Of a stretch of DNA of 64,000 bases, positions 1-9,076 are shown piece after piece. How positions within the stretch are numbered: position 1 is the first letter of the stretch; each line of letters opens with the position of its first letter. The stretch comes from Larsenimonas rhizosphaerae (GTDB lineage: Bacteria > Pseudomonadota > Gammaproteobacteria > Pseudomonadales > Halomonadaceae), in NCBI RefSeq assembly GCF_023700005.1, contig NZ_JAMLJK010000001.1, positions 1,595,096 to 1,659,095 of the forward strand. Direction: 5' to 3'. The notes beneath the pieces were generated by a model. It was not told the DNA's origin. It did no database searches and worked only from the letters and a program-made list of their open reading frames with translations. A program made the position numbers and the translations under genes.

Positions 1-206
1 CGAACACCATCAAAGTCGTAATGCTCCAGCCTGGCATGCTCATCATCGTCGATGCTGCCGTTCCAGCCAAGCCACAGGCCGTCAGCCTGCTGCAATGCCG
101 TCATTACGCCAACAGCCAACCCTCCCTGGTTACCGCTGCCGCCGTCCGGATTGGGGACGCGGTTGGAGACAACGATCAACTGGCTGTCCTGTTCACTGTT
201 ACTCAA
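1..206 (-). CDS. otsA: Trehalose-6-phosphate synthase, N-terminal fragment (runs off the left edge)
   Basis: The first 68 codons of a GT20 trehalose-6-phosphate synthase, which joins UDP-glucose (or ADP-glucose) and glucose-6-phosphate. The translation shows the family N-terminus: LIVVSNRVP, then GGLAVGV and GLWLGWNG. The likely start is the TTG at 206, because GGAGGA lies 7 nt upstream and the TTG overlaps the TGA stop of the GH15 gene (TTGA), which implies translational coupling. An in-frame ATG at 221 has no ribosome-binding site. It is the third gene of an otsB-GH15-otsA operon and its 3' end is outside the window. Confidence 0.88.
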   Translation of the reverse strand, partial: MSNSEQDSQLIVVSNRVPNPDGGSGNQGGLAVGVMTALQQADGLWLGWNGSIDDDEHARLEHYDFDGV

Positions 207-1984
207 AAGATATCCTCCCATGGTTTACTTAAAAGTCTGGCCGAATTGATCAGACCTACCATGCTGTAGGTCTGCGGGAAGTTTCCCCAGAGCTCGCCGG
301 TACGCGGGTCCACATCTTCCGACAGTAGACCGAAGCGGTTTCTCAATTCGACCATGCGCTGGTAGAGCCTTCGGGCCTCATCCTTTCGGCCCAGCGCCAC
401 CAGCGCATCGATGTACCAGAAGTTGCATACAGTAAAGGATACATCCGGCACACCAAAATCATCTGGAGCAATGTAGCGGTAAAAAAAGTCATCGATTCTA
501 AGTTCCTGCTCAATGGCTTCCACGGTTGCCTTGAAGCGTAGATCATCAGCGCTCAAAAAGCCGAGGCGCTGCAATAAAAGCAGTGATGCATCCATGGCAT
601 CGCCACCCAGCGAGGAGACAAAGCTTTGACGTGTATCACTCCAGCCTTCGGAGCAGATGTGTTCATGGATCCGGCGTGATGTCCGTGTCCAGTGCTGTTG
701 GCGCTCGGGCAGCTCCAGATGACCGGCAATGCGGGCAAGGGTGTTGCAGGCAGCCCAGCACATGACGGCGGAAAACGTGTGGACTTCGGCCCGCCCGCGA
801 AATTCCCACAGCCCCGCATCGGGCTGGTCGAACATGCGAGCGGCCTTGGTGCCAAGGCGCTCGAGCTGTTCAAACAGGGGGAGGTCTCCTGCTCGCGGCA
901 GACGCTGATCGAGAAACATGTGGCCGGCAGCAAGAATAACCGAGCCATATACATCGTTTTGAACCTGCTGCCAGGCGTCATTTCCAACCCGAACCGGACC
1001 CATGCCGCGATAGCCGGCCAGTGAGGCTACCTGGTTTTCATGGATTCGCCCCTGGCCATTGAGTTTGTATACCGGCTGCAGGTAGCCGTCCTCGCTGTCT
1101 GCCGCAATATTGATGATATACCGTAAAAACCCTTCCATCGTCTGGGTGACACCCAGCTGATTCAGGGCTGCGACTACAAAGCAGGCATCGCGCAGCCAGC
1201 AGAATCGATAGTCCCAGTTTCGGCTGCTGTCGGCCGATTCAGGAATGGATGAGGTGACAGCGGCAATCACTGCGCCGGTATCCTCAAACGTGTTGAGTTT
1301 CAGAGTGATGGCAGAGCGTATGACCACATCCTGCCATTCATAGGGAATTGACAGGTTCCTCACCCAGGCTTGCCAGTATTGCGTTGTTCTGGTCAAAAAC
1401 CGCTCACCCAGCGTATCGGGTGATTCGGTTATGGTTTCGTCATCACCGAAGATCAGCGTGATGGGGGTGTCCACCAGAAAGGGCATGCCGTCCTGCAGCG
1501 AAGTAATCGGTGCATTGCTGGTCAGGCGCAGGGTGCGCTGTTCGCCGACGTAGCGAATATGATGGCTGCCATGGGTTATCTGGTGAGGGGGCTGGCCGAA
1601 CTCTGTCATCGGCGCAATATGAGCCTTCAGCCGTGGTGTCCCCTTGAGCGGACGAATGTGGCGAACAAGCATCCGAGGGTGAAAAAACCGTCCGTACTGT
1701 TCGAACCGGGGAGCAAAGTCGAAGATCTCGGCCTGCTGTCCTGCCTTGTCGGTCAGCACCGTGCGCAGTACGGCCGTGTTGCGTACATAGTGCTGCTCAA
1801 GGTCAGACTGATGGGCCAGGGCCAGATCAAATCGACCCTGGTCTGCGTTGTCATCATCCAGCAGAGCGGTAAACACCGGATCATCATCAAGCCTTGGCAG
1901 GCAGGCCCAGGTCATGCTGGCCCGTGTATCAATCAGGGCGGAAACACAGCAGTTACCGATCAGTGCAAGCTCGAGAGAAGACAT
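203..1984 (-). CDS. Glycoside hydrolase family 15 protein (glucoamylase/trehalase-like)
   Basis: A 593-aa protein of the GH15 (alpha/alpha)6-barrel type. It has an N-terminal beta-rich domain, the family motif WDYRFCWLRDA near residues 255-266, and the typical C-terminal FPQTYSMVGLINSA near residue 570. GH15 enzymes hydrolyse alpha-glucosides; some actinobacterial members are trehalases. Its place between otsB and otsA suggests an activity on trehalose or a related glucoside, but this is inference and the substrate cannot be read from sequence. The start at 1984 (MSSLELALIG) is chosen over an upstream in-frame ATG at 2083 because it lies 4 nt after the otsB stop and matches the family start. 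No signal peptide is seen, so it is probably cytoplasmic. Confidence 0.85.
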   Translation of the reverse strand: MSSLELALIGNCCVSALIDTRASMTWACLPRLDDDPVFTALLDDDNADQGRFDLALAHQSDLEQHYVRNTAVLRTVLTDKAGQQAEIFDFAPRFEQYGRFFHPRMLVRHIRPLKGTPRLKAHIAPMTEFGQPPHQITHGSHHIRYVGEQRTLRLTSNAPITSLQDGMPFLVDTPITLIFGDDETITESPDTLGERFLTRTTQYWQAWVRNLSIPYEWQDVVIRSAITLKLNTFEDTGAVIAAVTSSIPESADSSRNWDYRFCWLRDACFVVAALNQLGVTQTMEGFLRYIINIAADSEDGYLQPVYKLNGQGRIHENQVASLAGYRGMGPVRVGNDAWQQVQNDVYGSVILAAGHMFLDQRLPRAGDLPLFEQLERLGTKAARMFDQPDAGLWEFRGRAEVHTFSAVMCWAACNTLARIAGHLELPERQQHWTRTSRRIHEHICSEGWSDTRQSFVSSLGGDAMDASLLLLQRLGFLSADDLRFKATVEAIEQELRIDDFFYRYIAPDDFGVPDVSFTVCNFWYIDALVALGRKDEARRLYQRMVELRNRFGLLSEDVDPRTGELWGNFPQTYSMVGLINSARLLSKPWEDIF

Positions 1985-1988
1985 GGCA

Positions 1989-2750
1989 TTAGGCCTCTTT
2001 GAGAGAATCCAGACTGTCCGATAGCCATTGGGCCACCTGTTCCGGGCCCTCCAGCCAGTAGATGGCACAGGTAGGTCCATCACCGACCTTGATGGTCAGG
2101 CCGTCAAGCTCAGTTACCGTGCCGAAACCATCCTCATCGGTCACGTCATCGCCCAGAAATACCGGAATACGGCCTGCAAAGGGAGGCTTTTCCATGAAGG
2201 CTCTAATCGCGTCGCCCTTGTGGTCGCTCGATGTTCTGAGTTCGATCACGCACTTGCCTTCATGCGCGGTCATCTGCTTATCGCAGCCAGCCAGCAGATT
2301 ATCGATATATTCACGTGCTCGGTCGTAAAGATCCGGTGCGTTTCGGTAATGAAGTGCCAGGCTTCCGCCCTTGTGTTCAATGCTGATCCCGTCGTGCTGT
2401 TCAGCAAACTCGTGCAGGGCGTCTCGCACATGATCAATCAGGGATTCGGGGACATCCGCCTGATGGTACCCGTACTGGTCACGCCGCTCGGCACCATGCT
2501 GGCCGGCCATGGCAATATCCAGGGGGGAAAGAAGCGGGGTCAGGTTATCGATCGCTCGGCCACTGACCACGGCCAGGGCGCCTTGAAGCCGTTGGTCCAG
2601 CCTTTCGATGAGTGAGATGACGTCTTCGGTCAGCCGGACATCTTCAGGGCGGTCCATCAGGGGTGTCAGCGTACCATCGACATCCAGAAACAGCGCCCAG
2701 TGGCGATCCGGTGAAAGGGGGGGAGGTGACAGGCGTTCCGGGGCTGACAT
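1989..2750 (-). CDS. otsB: Trehalose-6-phosphate phosphatase
   Basis: HAD-superfamily phosphatase of 253 aa that removes phosphate from trehalose-6-phosphate, the second step of the OtsAB pathway. The nucleophile motif DVDGT is at residues 23-27, SGR follows in motif II, and GDDVTDEDGF is the late acidic Mg-binding motif. The start is placed at the ATG at 2750; AAGGAG lies 11 nt upstream. A TTG eight codons earlier overlaps this ribosome-binding site and is less likely. First gene of the operon with the GH15 gene and otsA, which suits a halophile that uses trehalose as a compatible solute. Confidence 0.93.
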   Translation of the reverse strand: MSAPERLSPPPLSPDRHWALFLDVDGTLTPLMDRPEDVRLTEDVISLIERLDQRLQGALAVVSGRAIDNLTPLLSPLDIAMAGQHGAERRDQYGYHQADVPESLIDHVRDALHEFAEQHDGISIEHKGGSLALHYRNAPDLYDRAREYIDNLLAGCDKQMTAHEGKCVIELRTSSDHKGDAIRAFMEKPPFAGRIPVFLGDDVTDEDGFGTVTELDGLTIKVGDGPTCAIYWLEGPEQVAQWLSDSLDSLKEA

Positions 2751-2875
2751 CGAGTGACTCACTCCTTGTGTCAATGATGTAGGCGGCTCAGTTTACAGCC
2801 GAGTCAGATAGCACATGCGCTGTGGCACATGCCTGTATGAGTCCGGAGAATATAAGGACTATCGAAAGGGTAAGA

Positions 2876-2901
2876 GGACACTGGCATTTGCGCCAGTGTC
2901 C
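2876..2901 (-). terminator. Hairpin downstream of the nucleoside hydrolase gene
   Basis: Perfect 10-bp stem (GGACACTGGC / GCCAGTGTCC) with a 6-nt loop, starting 18 nt after the nucleoside hydrolase stop. The minus-strand sequence that follows is pyrimidine-rich (TCTTACCCTTTC) but not a clean U-run, so it may be a weak terminator or an mRNA 3'-end protector. It sits in the 168-bp gap that also holds the otsB upstream region. Confidence 0.5.
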
Positions 2902-2918
2902 GTCGATAACGGCGAGGC

Positions 2919-3866
2919 TCAGTGGCTGGTCAGTACATCCTCGATCCATTGTGAAACACGCTCACCGTCAACTTCCATGCAGACATCGATCAATGGAGTC
3001 TGGGACCAGCGATCTTCTGCAAATACCGCGCTTTCCGGCGCAAAGACAGTCTGACCCTGTGCCAGCCCGTCAGTAATCACGCTCATGTGGCCGCGAACGG
3101 TCTTGAACAGTTCCGGGTGCTTGAGCCATGCCACGGCGCAGCTGTCGTGCGGGCAGCAGCCATTGATGCCCAGCGCCTTGCGGTAGAAATCCGCGTAGAA
3201 GCTGTAGCTGTCAGCCAGTACTTCACCCAGTTTTCCCTGGCCCTTGGCAATGCGTGCCATGCGCTCGGGATCGATATGTGTCTTGTGGGTAACATCCAGC
3301 CCCACCATGACGAGCGGCCAGCCGGCAGTAAATACGCGATGCGCGGCGTGAGGGTCGGAATAGATATTGGCTTCGGCCAGCGGGGTGACGTTGCCTCCCT
3401 GCTTGACACTGCCGCCCATGACAATCACCTGTTTGACCCGGTCAACCAGTGTCGGGTCAAGCTGCAGGGCGACGGCCAGGTTACCCAGCGGGCCCACGGC
3501 AACCAGTGTGATTTCACCGGGACGCTTGCGGGTCTCGTCAACGATGAACTGAGCCGCTGTCGTATCCACGGCGCGGGTTGTCGGGGTGGGAAGGTCGATA
3601 TCCCCCAAACCATTGACGCCATGCACAAAGGTCGGGAAGGGGTTGGGAGTCTTGCTCAGGGGGCGAGCAGCACCTTGCGCAACAGGAATGGAGTGACCAC
3701 CCAGTTCGGCGAGCAGCAGCGCGTTGGATGTGGCTGTCTCGACCGGTACGTTGCCGTAGGTAGTGGTCATGCCCAGCACTTCAATATCCGGGTCAGCCAT
3801 GATCAGGGCGATGGCCTGGGCATCATCAACGCCTGGATCGGTATCGAAAATAATGGGTGTTCGCAT
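2919..3866 (-). CDS. Nucleoside hydrolase (IunH/RihA-B family)
   Basis: A 315-aa inosine-uridine-preferring nucleoside hydrolase, which cleaves the N-glycosidic bond of ribonucleosides to give base and ribose for salvage. The calcium-binding signature DTDPGVDDA is at residues 8-16, and the C-terminal part has the His-Asp pair (PHDSCAVAW) used in catalysis and metal binding. Start ATG at 3866 follows AAGGAAACAACG. It is a single gene, divergent from corA. Whether it prefers purine or pyrimidine nucleosides cannot be decided here, so no rih symbol is given. Confidence 0.9.
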   Translation of the reverse strand: MRTPIIFDTDPGVDDAQAIALIMADPDIEVLGMTTTYGNVPVETATSNALLLAELGGHSIPVAQGAARPLSKTPNPFPTFVHGVNGLGDIDLPTPTTRAVDTTAAQFIVDETRKRPGEITLVAVGPLGNLAVALQLDPTLVDRVKQVIVMGGSVKQGGNVTPLAEANIYSDPHAAHRVFTAGWPLVMVGLDVTHKTHIDPERMARIAKGQGKLGEVLADSYSFYADFYRKALGINGCCPHDSCAVAWLKHPELFKTVRGHMSVITDGLAQGQTVFAPESAVFAEDRWSQTPLIDVCMEVDGERVSQWIEDVLTSH

Positions 3867-3982
3867 CGTTGTTTCCTTTTTAGTGCAATGAAACCAGGCA
3901 AAACTTTCACCTCTAAAGACACGAAAAGCAAGTTTTGTCCCGGATTTCAGTAGCCTGCGATTTACTGATTGAAAAAGAGTAG

Positions 3983-4020
3983 GATAACGGCATTACCAAT
4001 TGTTTTTATACCGTTATCTT
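3983..4020. repeat. Inverted repeat holding copy 1 of a 14-bp repeated motif
   Basis: In the 183-bp divergent gap between the nucleoside hydrolase and corA. GATAACGG (3983-3990) and CCGTTATC (4011-4018) form 8-bp arms around 20 bp of AT-rich sequence. The right arm is part of TATACCGTTATCTT (4007-4020), which recurs at 19665 and, on the other strand, at 60168. The right edge lies 30 bp before the corA start, so it may be an operator or promoter element for corA. Confidence 0.45.
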
Positions 4021-4049
4021 AAGATGAATACTTCAGGATAGATCCATTT

Positions 4050-5000
4050 ATGATCACGATTTATTACCGTGAAAAGGAACGTCTCGAGACGGTTGAAGGG
4101 ATCCCGGGAGAAGCACTGCCACCGGCAACCCTGTGGGTCGATGCCTGCCAACCGGATGAGCGTGAACACGCCTGGCTTCAAAAGCTGTTTGACAAGGAAT
4201 TGCCTACTGCAGAGGATCTGGACGAAATAGAGTCTTCATCGCGATTTCAGGTCGATAGCGATGGGGTACGTGTCACCTCCCTGTTCCCGCACCGTCAAAA
4301 GCGCGAAGCACGTGGCATCAATATCTCGTTTCATCTGTCCGAAACCCTGCTGGTAACGCTGCGCAATGAAGAGACCGGCATGTTGCGTCTGCTTCGCAAC
4401 CACCTGCGCCGGCAGCGGCTCAGGCCAACCCATCCCTGGGAAATATTTCTGGCTCTGATGGAAATGAAGGTCGACTACCTGGCTGACCAGGTTGAAGACA
4501 TTTACGCCACGCTTGAGCGAATTGCACATCAGGCCATGACGCCGGAGGCACTGGAAGATACGCTGCGGGATCTGCTGACCCAGGAGGGGTATAACGATAT
4601 CGTGCGTTTGGCACTTCTGGATACCCAGCGGGCATTACGTAACATGATGCGTCACGCAGGAGACCGGGAAGAGGGGCAGCGTCGACGTGACAGAATTACC
4701 GACATGCTGCGGGACATCGATTCATTGCACCCTCATACCGCCTTCATATTTGAAAAGATAAAGTTCCTGCTGGATGTCGCCATGGGCTTTACCAACATGG
4801 ACCAGAGTCGAATCATCAAGATCTTTTCGGTAGCTGCCGTCGTGTTCATGCCCCCGACGCTGATTGCCAGCATTTATGGCATGAACTTCCAGTTCATGCC
4901 GGAGTTGAATCTTGAACTGGGGTATCCCATGGCGCTGGTGATGATGTGTGTGTCGGCCCTGGGAACCTATCTGTTCTTCCGCTGGAAGAAATGGCTTTAG
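4050..5000 (+). CDS. corA: CorA-type magnesium/cobalt transporter
   Basis: A 316-aa inner-membrane divalent cation channel of the CorA/MIT family, the same length as E. coli CorA. It has a large acidic and alpha-helical cytoplasmic N-domain, then two C-terminal membrane helices joined by the signature YGMNF near residues 276-280 (GMN selectivity loop), and a basic C-terminus (RWKKWL). The homopentamer mediates Mg2+ uptake. Its stop overlaps the tail of the convergent D-2-hydroxyacid dehydrogenase gene by 4 bp. The divergent upstream region carries the repeated CCGTTATC motif. Confidence 0.95.
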   Translation: MITIYYREKERLETVEGIPGEALPPATLWVDACQPDEREHAWLQKLFDKELPTAEDLDEIESSSRFQVDSDGVRVTSLFPHRQKREARGINISFHLSETLLVTLRNEETGMLRLLRNHLRRQRLRPTHPWEIFLALMEMKVDYLADQVEDIYATLERIAHQAMTPEALEDTLRDLLTQEGYNDIVRLALLDTQRALRNMMRHAGDREEGQRRRDRITDMLRDIDSLHPHTAFIFEKIKFLLDVAMGFTNMDQSRIIKIFSVAAVVFMPPTLIASIYGMNFQFMPELNLELGYPMALVMMCVSALGTYLFFRWKKWL

Positions 5001-5929
5001 CCCTGTTGGCGTTGTGCCAGGGTGTTGCTGGTCAGCTCGATGATTCTTTGCCGGGCTTCAAGTGTGGTCCAGGCGCTGTGTGGTGTAACAATCAGATTGA
5101 GTGCCTCTGAGGTGGCATCAATCAACGGGTGGCCATCCCTTGGAGGTTCCACGGGAAGTACGTCGACGGCCAGTCCGCCAATCCGCCCGTGGCGAAGAGC
5201 GTCGAGTGCTGCGACCTCATCGATGATCCCGCCGCGAGCGCAATTGACCAGTAGTGCATGAGGCTGCATGAGAGACAGGGCCTCGGTATCGATCAGATGC
5301 CGCGTAGCTTCGGTCAATGGGCAATGAAGGCTCACTATATCCGCATCCGGCAATACATCATGAAGAGCCGGGCGCGAATCGTTGTCACTGCCCGGACGAG
5401 CGGTAAAGGTAACGGTCATGTCGAAGGCGCGTGCCATCTCGGCGACTCGACGTCCCAGCGTGCCTTCACCCACGATGACCAGATGTCGCCCGGCCAGCTG
5501 CAGGGCCGAATGATCCAGCAGGCAGAAAAACGGGCTTTGCTGCCAGTCTCCGGCCCTGACACTGTGTTGGTTGAGCGGAAGCCGGGTGGCCAGTGCCAGT
5601 ATCATCATCAACGTATGCTGAGCCACCGAGGCGGTGCCGTAGTTTTCAACGTTGCTGACACTGATATGCCGTTCTTCAGCGGCCTCAAGGTCAATATTGT
5701 TGGTGCCGGTCGCCAGAACACAGATATGGCGAAGGTTGGGTGCGGCGTTCATGACCTCGGCATTGATCACGACCTTGTTGGTCAGAAGAATGTCAGCCTC
5801 GCTGACGCGTGAGGCACAGTCAGCAGGTGATGTCTGGTCATGCAGGATCAGGGTGTCAACGTGACGCTTCAGGGGAGAAAAATCGATTCCCTCGCCCAAT
5901 GAGGCACTATCGAGCAGTACGGCTTTCAT
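4997..5929 (-). CDS. D-2-hydroxyacid dehydrogenase (NAD(P)-dependent)
   Basis: A 310-aa member of the D-isomer 2-hydroxyacid dehydrogenase family (glycerate/hydroxypyruvate/phosphoglycerate dehydrogenase type). The nucleotide-binding loop GEGTLG is near residue 150. The catalytic triad is visible as Arg in NCARGG, Glu in LPVEPP and His in TPHSAW. After beta-2 of the Rossmann fold there is an Arg (TARPG) rather than the usual Asp, which may favour NADP(H). Start chosen at MKAVLLDS with GGAG 4 nt upstream; a long in-frame N-terminal extension from 6082 is unlikely. Substrate unknown; hydroxypyruvate or glyoxylate is plausible. Confidence 0.85.
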   Translation of the reverse strand: MKAVLLDSASLGEGIDFSPLKRHVDTLILHDQTSPADCASRVSEADILLTNKVVINAEVMNAAPNLRHICVLATGTNNIDLEAAEERHISVSNVENYGTASVAQHTLMMILALATRLPLNQHSVRAGDWQQSPFFCLLDHSALQLAGRHLVIVGEGTLGRRVAEMARAFDMTVTFTARPGSDNDSRPALHDVLPDADIVSLHCPLTEATRHLIDTEALSLMQPHALLVNCARGGIIDEVAALDALRHGRIGGLAVDVLPVEPPRDGHPLIDATSEALNLIVTPHSAWTTLEARQRIIELTSNTLAQRQQG

Positions 5930-5958
5930 GTCAGCTCCAGGTTGCGGATAATAGCGAC

Positions 5959-5989
5959 TTGCCGACCCGGGAGGCTGCCGCGCTATACT
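5959..5989 (+). promoter_or_regulatory. Possible sigma-70 promoter for fmdB-aspS
   Basis: TTGCCG (5959-5964) and TATACT (5984-5989), separated by 19 bp, upstream of fmdB. The -10 box is good, but the spacing is longer than the ideal 17 bp, so this is only a candidate. Confidence 0.3.
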
Positions 5990-6135
5990 ATGGTGTATTG
6001 GCTGGCAGGCCTGATTCGGTTTCAAGGTCGGCACCTTGATATCGGATTGTCTGTTCCCTGTAATATTGCAGGGTAACGCCACAGGTGACTCGGGTAGTCA
6101 GCGGCACGGGCCGCATCATGTCAGGATCAGTTAAC

Positions 6136-6393
6136 ATGCCCATCTATGAATACCAATGCAAGGCGTGTGGTCAGCGCCTTGAGAAGCTTCAGAAGATCAG
6201 TGCCGCGCCACTGGTCGAATGTCCGGCCTGCGATGCGCCGGCCCTTGAACGTCTTGTATCCGCAGCCGGGTTCAGACTGGCAGGCGGTGGCTGGTATGAA
6301 ACCGACTTCAAGTCGTCGGGAACCAAACGCAATCTGGCCGGCGAAGGGGGGAGTACTTCCTCCTCGGGCAGTGACAAGGCATCATCGACATAA
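6136..6393 (+). CDS. FmdB-family zinc-ribbon protein
   Basis: An 85-aa small protein starting MPIYEYQC, the invariant beginning of the FmdB/CxxC_CXXC_SSSS family. Two CxxC pairs (CKAC and CPAC) form a zinc ribbon, followed by the GFRLAGGGWYETDFK segment and a Ser/Gly-rich tail. The function is not established; the family is often annotated as a putative regulatory protein and commonly sits just before aspS in gammaproteobacteria, as here. The start is set by the MPIYEY consensus, with AGGA about 10 nt upstream. Confidence 0.9.
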   Translation: MPIYEYQCKACGQRLEKLQKISAAPLVECPACDAPALERLVSAAGFRLAGGGWYETDFKSSGTKRNLAGEGGSTSSSGSDKASST

Positions 6394-6444
6394 TCATCTA
6401 CCTCGCAGTGATGACGCGGTATCCGGGTCATGGCTGCACCATGG

Positions 6445-6483
6445 ACGGCTCGGCAGGCAACGCCTGCGAGCCGTTGCCTTTTT
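6445..6483 (+). terminator. Intrinsic terminator between fmdB and aspS
   Basis: GC-rich stem ACGGCTCG-g-CAGGC / GCCTG-CGAGCCGT with a one-base bulge and a 3-nt loop, followed by TGCCTTTTT. It lies before the aspS start at 6512, so it may attenuate rather than fully stop readthrough into aspS. Confidence 0.7.
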
Positions 6484-6511
6484 CAGTGAATCAGTACGGG
6501 ATTGATACAGC

Positions 6512-8284
6512 ATGCGCAGCCATTATTGCGGCCAATTGAACGAGACTCTGGTGGACCAGGACGTGACCCTGTGTGGCTGGGTGCACCGCCGCCGTGATCA
6601 CGGTGGTGTGATTTTCCTGGACATGCGCGATCGGGAAGGCGTCGCACAGGTAGTGGTCGACCCGGATACCGCCGACGCCTTTGCCGAAGCCGATCGGGCG
6701 CGCAGTGAATATGTGCTGCAGATCAAGGGACGCGTTCGGCCACGTCCGGAAGGAACCACCAATGCCAATATGCCTACCGGCATGATTGAAGTGCTGGCGT
6801 TCGAGGTCAACGTTCTCAATACTGCCGCGACACCGCCATTCCAGCTCGACGAGCATGGCAAGGTGGGTGAGGAGACACGCCTCAAGTATCGTTATGTCGA
6901 CCTGCGCCGCCCTGAAATGATCGACAGGCTTCGTCTGCGGTCACGCATCACGCACAGCGTTCGCGCGTACCTGGAAAAGAATGACTTCCTTGATATCGAA
7001 ACGCCAATCCTGACCCGCGCTACGCCGGAAGGAGCTCGCGACTATCTGGTGCCCAGCCGGACACACGCCGGTCAGTTCTTCGCACTGCCCCAGTCACCGC
7101 AGCTTTTCAAGCAGCTGTTGATGGTGTCCGGGTTTGATCGCTATTACCAGATCGCCAAGTGCTTCCGCGATGAAGACCTGCGTGCCGATCGGCAGCCTGA
7201 ATTTACCCAGATTGACCTTGAAGCCTCCTTTGTCGAGGAAAGGGACATTATGGGGCTGACCGAGGAAATGATTCGTCAGCTGTTTGCAGATGTGCTGGAC
7301 GTGACACTGCCTGATTTCCCGCAGATGACCTATGCCGATGCCATGCGTCGCTTTGGCTCCGACAAGCCGGATCTTCGCATTCCGCTTGAACTGGTCGACG
7401 TTGATGACCTGCTGGGTGACGTTGACTTCAAGGTCTTCTCCGGTCCGGCCAACGATGAAAATGGCCGTGTCGCTGCGCTTCGTGTGCCCCAGGGTGCCAG
7501 ACTGACCCGCAAGGAGATCGACGAATATACCCGTTTTGTGGGCATCTATGGTGCCAAGGGACTGGCCTATATCAAGGTCAACGATCGCAGTCAGGGGCTG
7601 GAAGGCCTGCAGTCTCCCATCGTCAAGTTCATGGGGTCGGTCGTTGAGCAGGTGCTTGATCGGGTAGGTGCTGAAGACGGCGATATCGTGTTCTTCGGGG
7701 CAGACAATGCACGCGTGGTTTCCGAGGCCATCGGTGCGCTGCGCGTCAAATTGGGCGAGGATCTGGATCTTTATACCCAGGAGTGGGCGCCACTTTGGGT
7801 CATCGACTTCCCGATGTTTGAAGCTGATGGCAACGGTCGTCTGAGCGCGCTGCACCATCCGTTTACCGCGCCATCCTGCTCGCCGGAAGCATTGAAGGCC
7901 AATCCCGAGCAGGCGCTTTCCAGAGCTTATGACATGGTATTGAACGGCACCGAGCTTGGTGGCGGATCGATCCGTATCCATGATCAGGCCATGCAGCAGA
8001 CCGTGTTTGAGGTGCTGGGCATTCATGACGATGAAGCTCGCGAGAAGTTTGGCTTCCTGCTCGATGCACTTCAGTACGGTGCACCGCCGCATGGTGGTTT
8101 GGCCTTCGGTCTGGATCGTCTGGTCATGCTGATGACCGGTGGGCGTACGATTCGTGATGTCATCGCGTTCCCGAAAACCCAGAGCGCTGCCTGCATGATG
8201 ACCGATGCACCGGGCGAGGTATCTCCCGAGCAGCTCAAGGAGCTCAATATTCGTCTGCGCGCCAAGGCTGCCGCTGCCGAATAA
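6512..8284 (+). CDS. aspS: Aspartyl-tRNA synthetase
   Basis: A 590-aa class IIb aminoacyl-tRNA synthetase that charges tRNA-Asp. It has an N-terminal OB anticodon-binding domain ([20 protein letters not shown]), then the class II catalytic core with motif 2 ([18 protein letters not shown]) and a bacterial-type GAD insertion domain, and motif 3 near the end ([14 protein letters not shown]). The length equals that of typical bacterial AspRS. Sequence alone does not settle whether it is discriminating. It is followed by a strong terminator, so it is separate from ruvCAB. Confidence 0.98.
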   Translation: MRSHYCGQLNETLVDQDVTLCGWVHRRRDHGGVIFLDMRDREGVAQVVVDPDTADAFAEADRARSEYVLQIKGRVRPRPEGTTNANMPTGMIEVLAFEVNVLNTAATPPFQLDEHGKVGEETRLKYRYVDLRRPEMIDRLRLRSRITHSVRAYLEKNDFLDIETPILTRATPEGARDYLVPSRTHAGQFFALPQSPQLFKQLLMVSGFDRYYQIAKCFRDEDLRADRQPEFTQIDLEASFVEERDIMGLTEEMIRQLFADVLDVTLPDFPQMTYADAMRRFGSDKPDLRIPLELVDVDDLLGDVDFKVFSGPANDENGRVAALRVPQGARLTRKEIDEYTRFVGIYGAKGLAYIKVNDRSQGLEGLQSPIVKFMGSVVEQVLDRVGAEDGDIVFFGADNARVVSEAIGALRVKLGEDLDLYTQEWAPLWVIDFPMFEADGNGRLSALHHPFTAPSCSPEALKANPEQALSRAYDMVLNGTELGGGSIRIHDQAMQQTVFEVLGIHDDEAREKFGFLLDALQYGAPPHGGLAFGLDRLVMLMTGGRTIRDVIAFPKTQSAACMMTDAPGEVSPEQLKELNIRLRAKAAAAE

Positions 8285-8308
8285 CGGTGTATCAACAGGG
8301 TACTGCCA

Positions 8309-8341
8309 GACGCCGCTCCCCGTGAGCGGCGTCCTTGTTTA
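8309..8341 (+). terminator. Intrinsic terminator after aspS
   Basis: Perfect 10-bp stem GACGCCGCTC / GAGCGGCGTC with loop CCCGT, followed by CTTGTTT, 24 nt after the aspS stop. Confidence 0.85.
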
Positions 8342-8441
8342 TAGTGCCAGTATCACTTCAATCCGGTTTTCGGCCCTTGAATGCCGACTACCGGATGCTT
8401 GCCGGCAAGGGCCAGGCTGACAGGGAGTATAAAACGACGTC

Positions 8442-8978
8442 ATGATTATTCTCGGTATTGATCCAGGGTCGATACGAACCGGTTTTGGTGTCATCCGTGT
8501 CGAAGGCACATCACTTGCCTACATCGACAGCGGGTGTATTCGGATCACGGCAGATAACCTTCCACAGAAGCTGGCCCAGGTTTATGCCGGCGTGGCTGAA
8601 CTTATTGCCATGCACCGGCCTGAAGAGCTGGCCATTGAACAGGTATTCATGGCCAAGAATGCCGATTCCGCGCTCAAGCTTGGGCAGGCGCGCGGCGCTG
8701 CCATCGTCTGCGGCGCCAACCATGGCCTTCCGGTGTCCGAATATGCTGCGCGACTGGTCAAGCAAACCATTGCCGGCCACGGTAACGCGGACAAGCACCA
8801 GGTAGAGCAGATGGTCACGTTGACACTGGGCATCGATGGACCACTGCAAAGTGATGGCGCGGATGCGCTTGCCATTGCACTGACACACCATTACTCCTCA
8901 CGTGGTGTGTCCGGTCGCTCTCACAGTGAAAAACGCCGAGGCTCCGGGCGTGGCAGCTGGCGTAATTACCAGGGGTGA
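8442..8978 (+). CDS. ruvC: Holliday junction endonuclease RuvC
   Basis: A 178-aa resolvase that cuts Holliday junctions as a dimer with RuvAB. All four catalytic acids are present at the same numbers as in E. coli: D7 (GIDPGS), E66 (AIEQVF), D138 and D141 (SDGADA). The C-terminus has a basic Ser/Arg/Gly tail. AGGGAG is rather far from the ATG (about 14 nt). Next to ruvA with a 98-bp gap; the usual yebC/TACO1 gene found before ruvC in many relatives is absent here. Confidence 0.97.
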   Translation: MIILGIDPGSIRTGFGVIRVEGTSLAYIDSGCIRITADNLPQKLAQVYAGVAELIAMHRPEELAIEQVFMAKNADSALKLGQARGAAIVCGANHGLPVSEYAARLVKQTIAGHGNADKHQVEQMVTLTLGIDGPLQSDGADALAIALTHHYSSRGVSGRSHSEKRRGSGRGSWRNYQG

Positions 8979-9076
8979 CATGAAATACCTGGTGTAACGC
9001 AGCCTGTCTGGTCATTGACTCGGGCCGCCAGTATAGTGACGGCTTGCACATGCCCTAAGCACTGGAATTTCAAGCA

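Noticed and set aside
3385-3397. A matS-like sequence (GTGACGTTGCCTC) as extra evidence for a terminus domain
   Set aside because: It misses two key bases of the matS palindrome, lies inside a gene, and no other candidate was found in a partial scan.
3087-3953. Long open frames antisense to the nucleoside hydrolase, aspS, cysI and metH genes
   Set aside because: They have no ribosome-binding sites and no recognisable motifs, and they mirror the codon bias of the real genes on the opposite strand.
9015-9036. Promoter-like TTGACT and TATAGT between ruvC and ruvA
   Set aside because: The two boxes are only 11 bp apart, too close for sigma-70.
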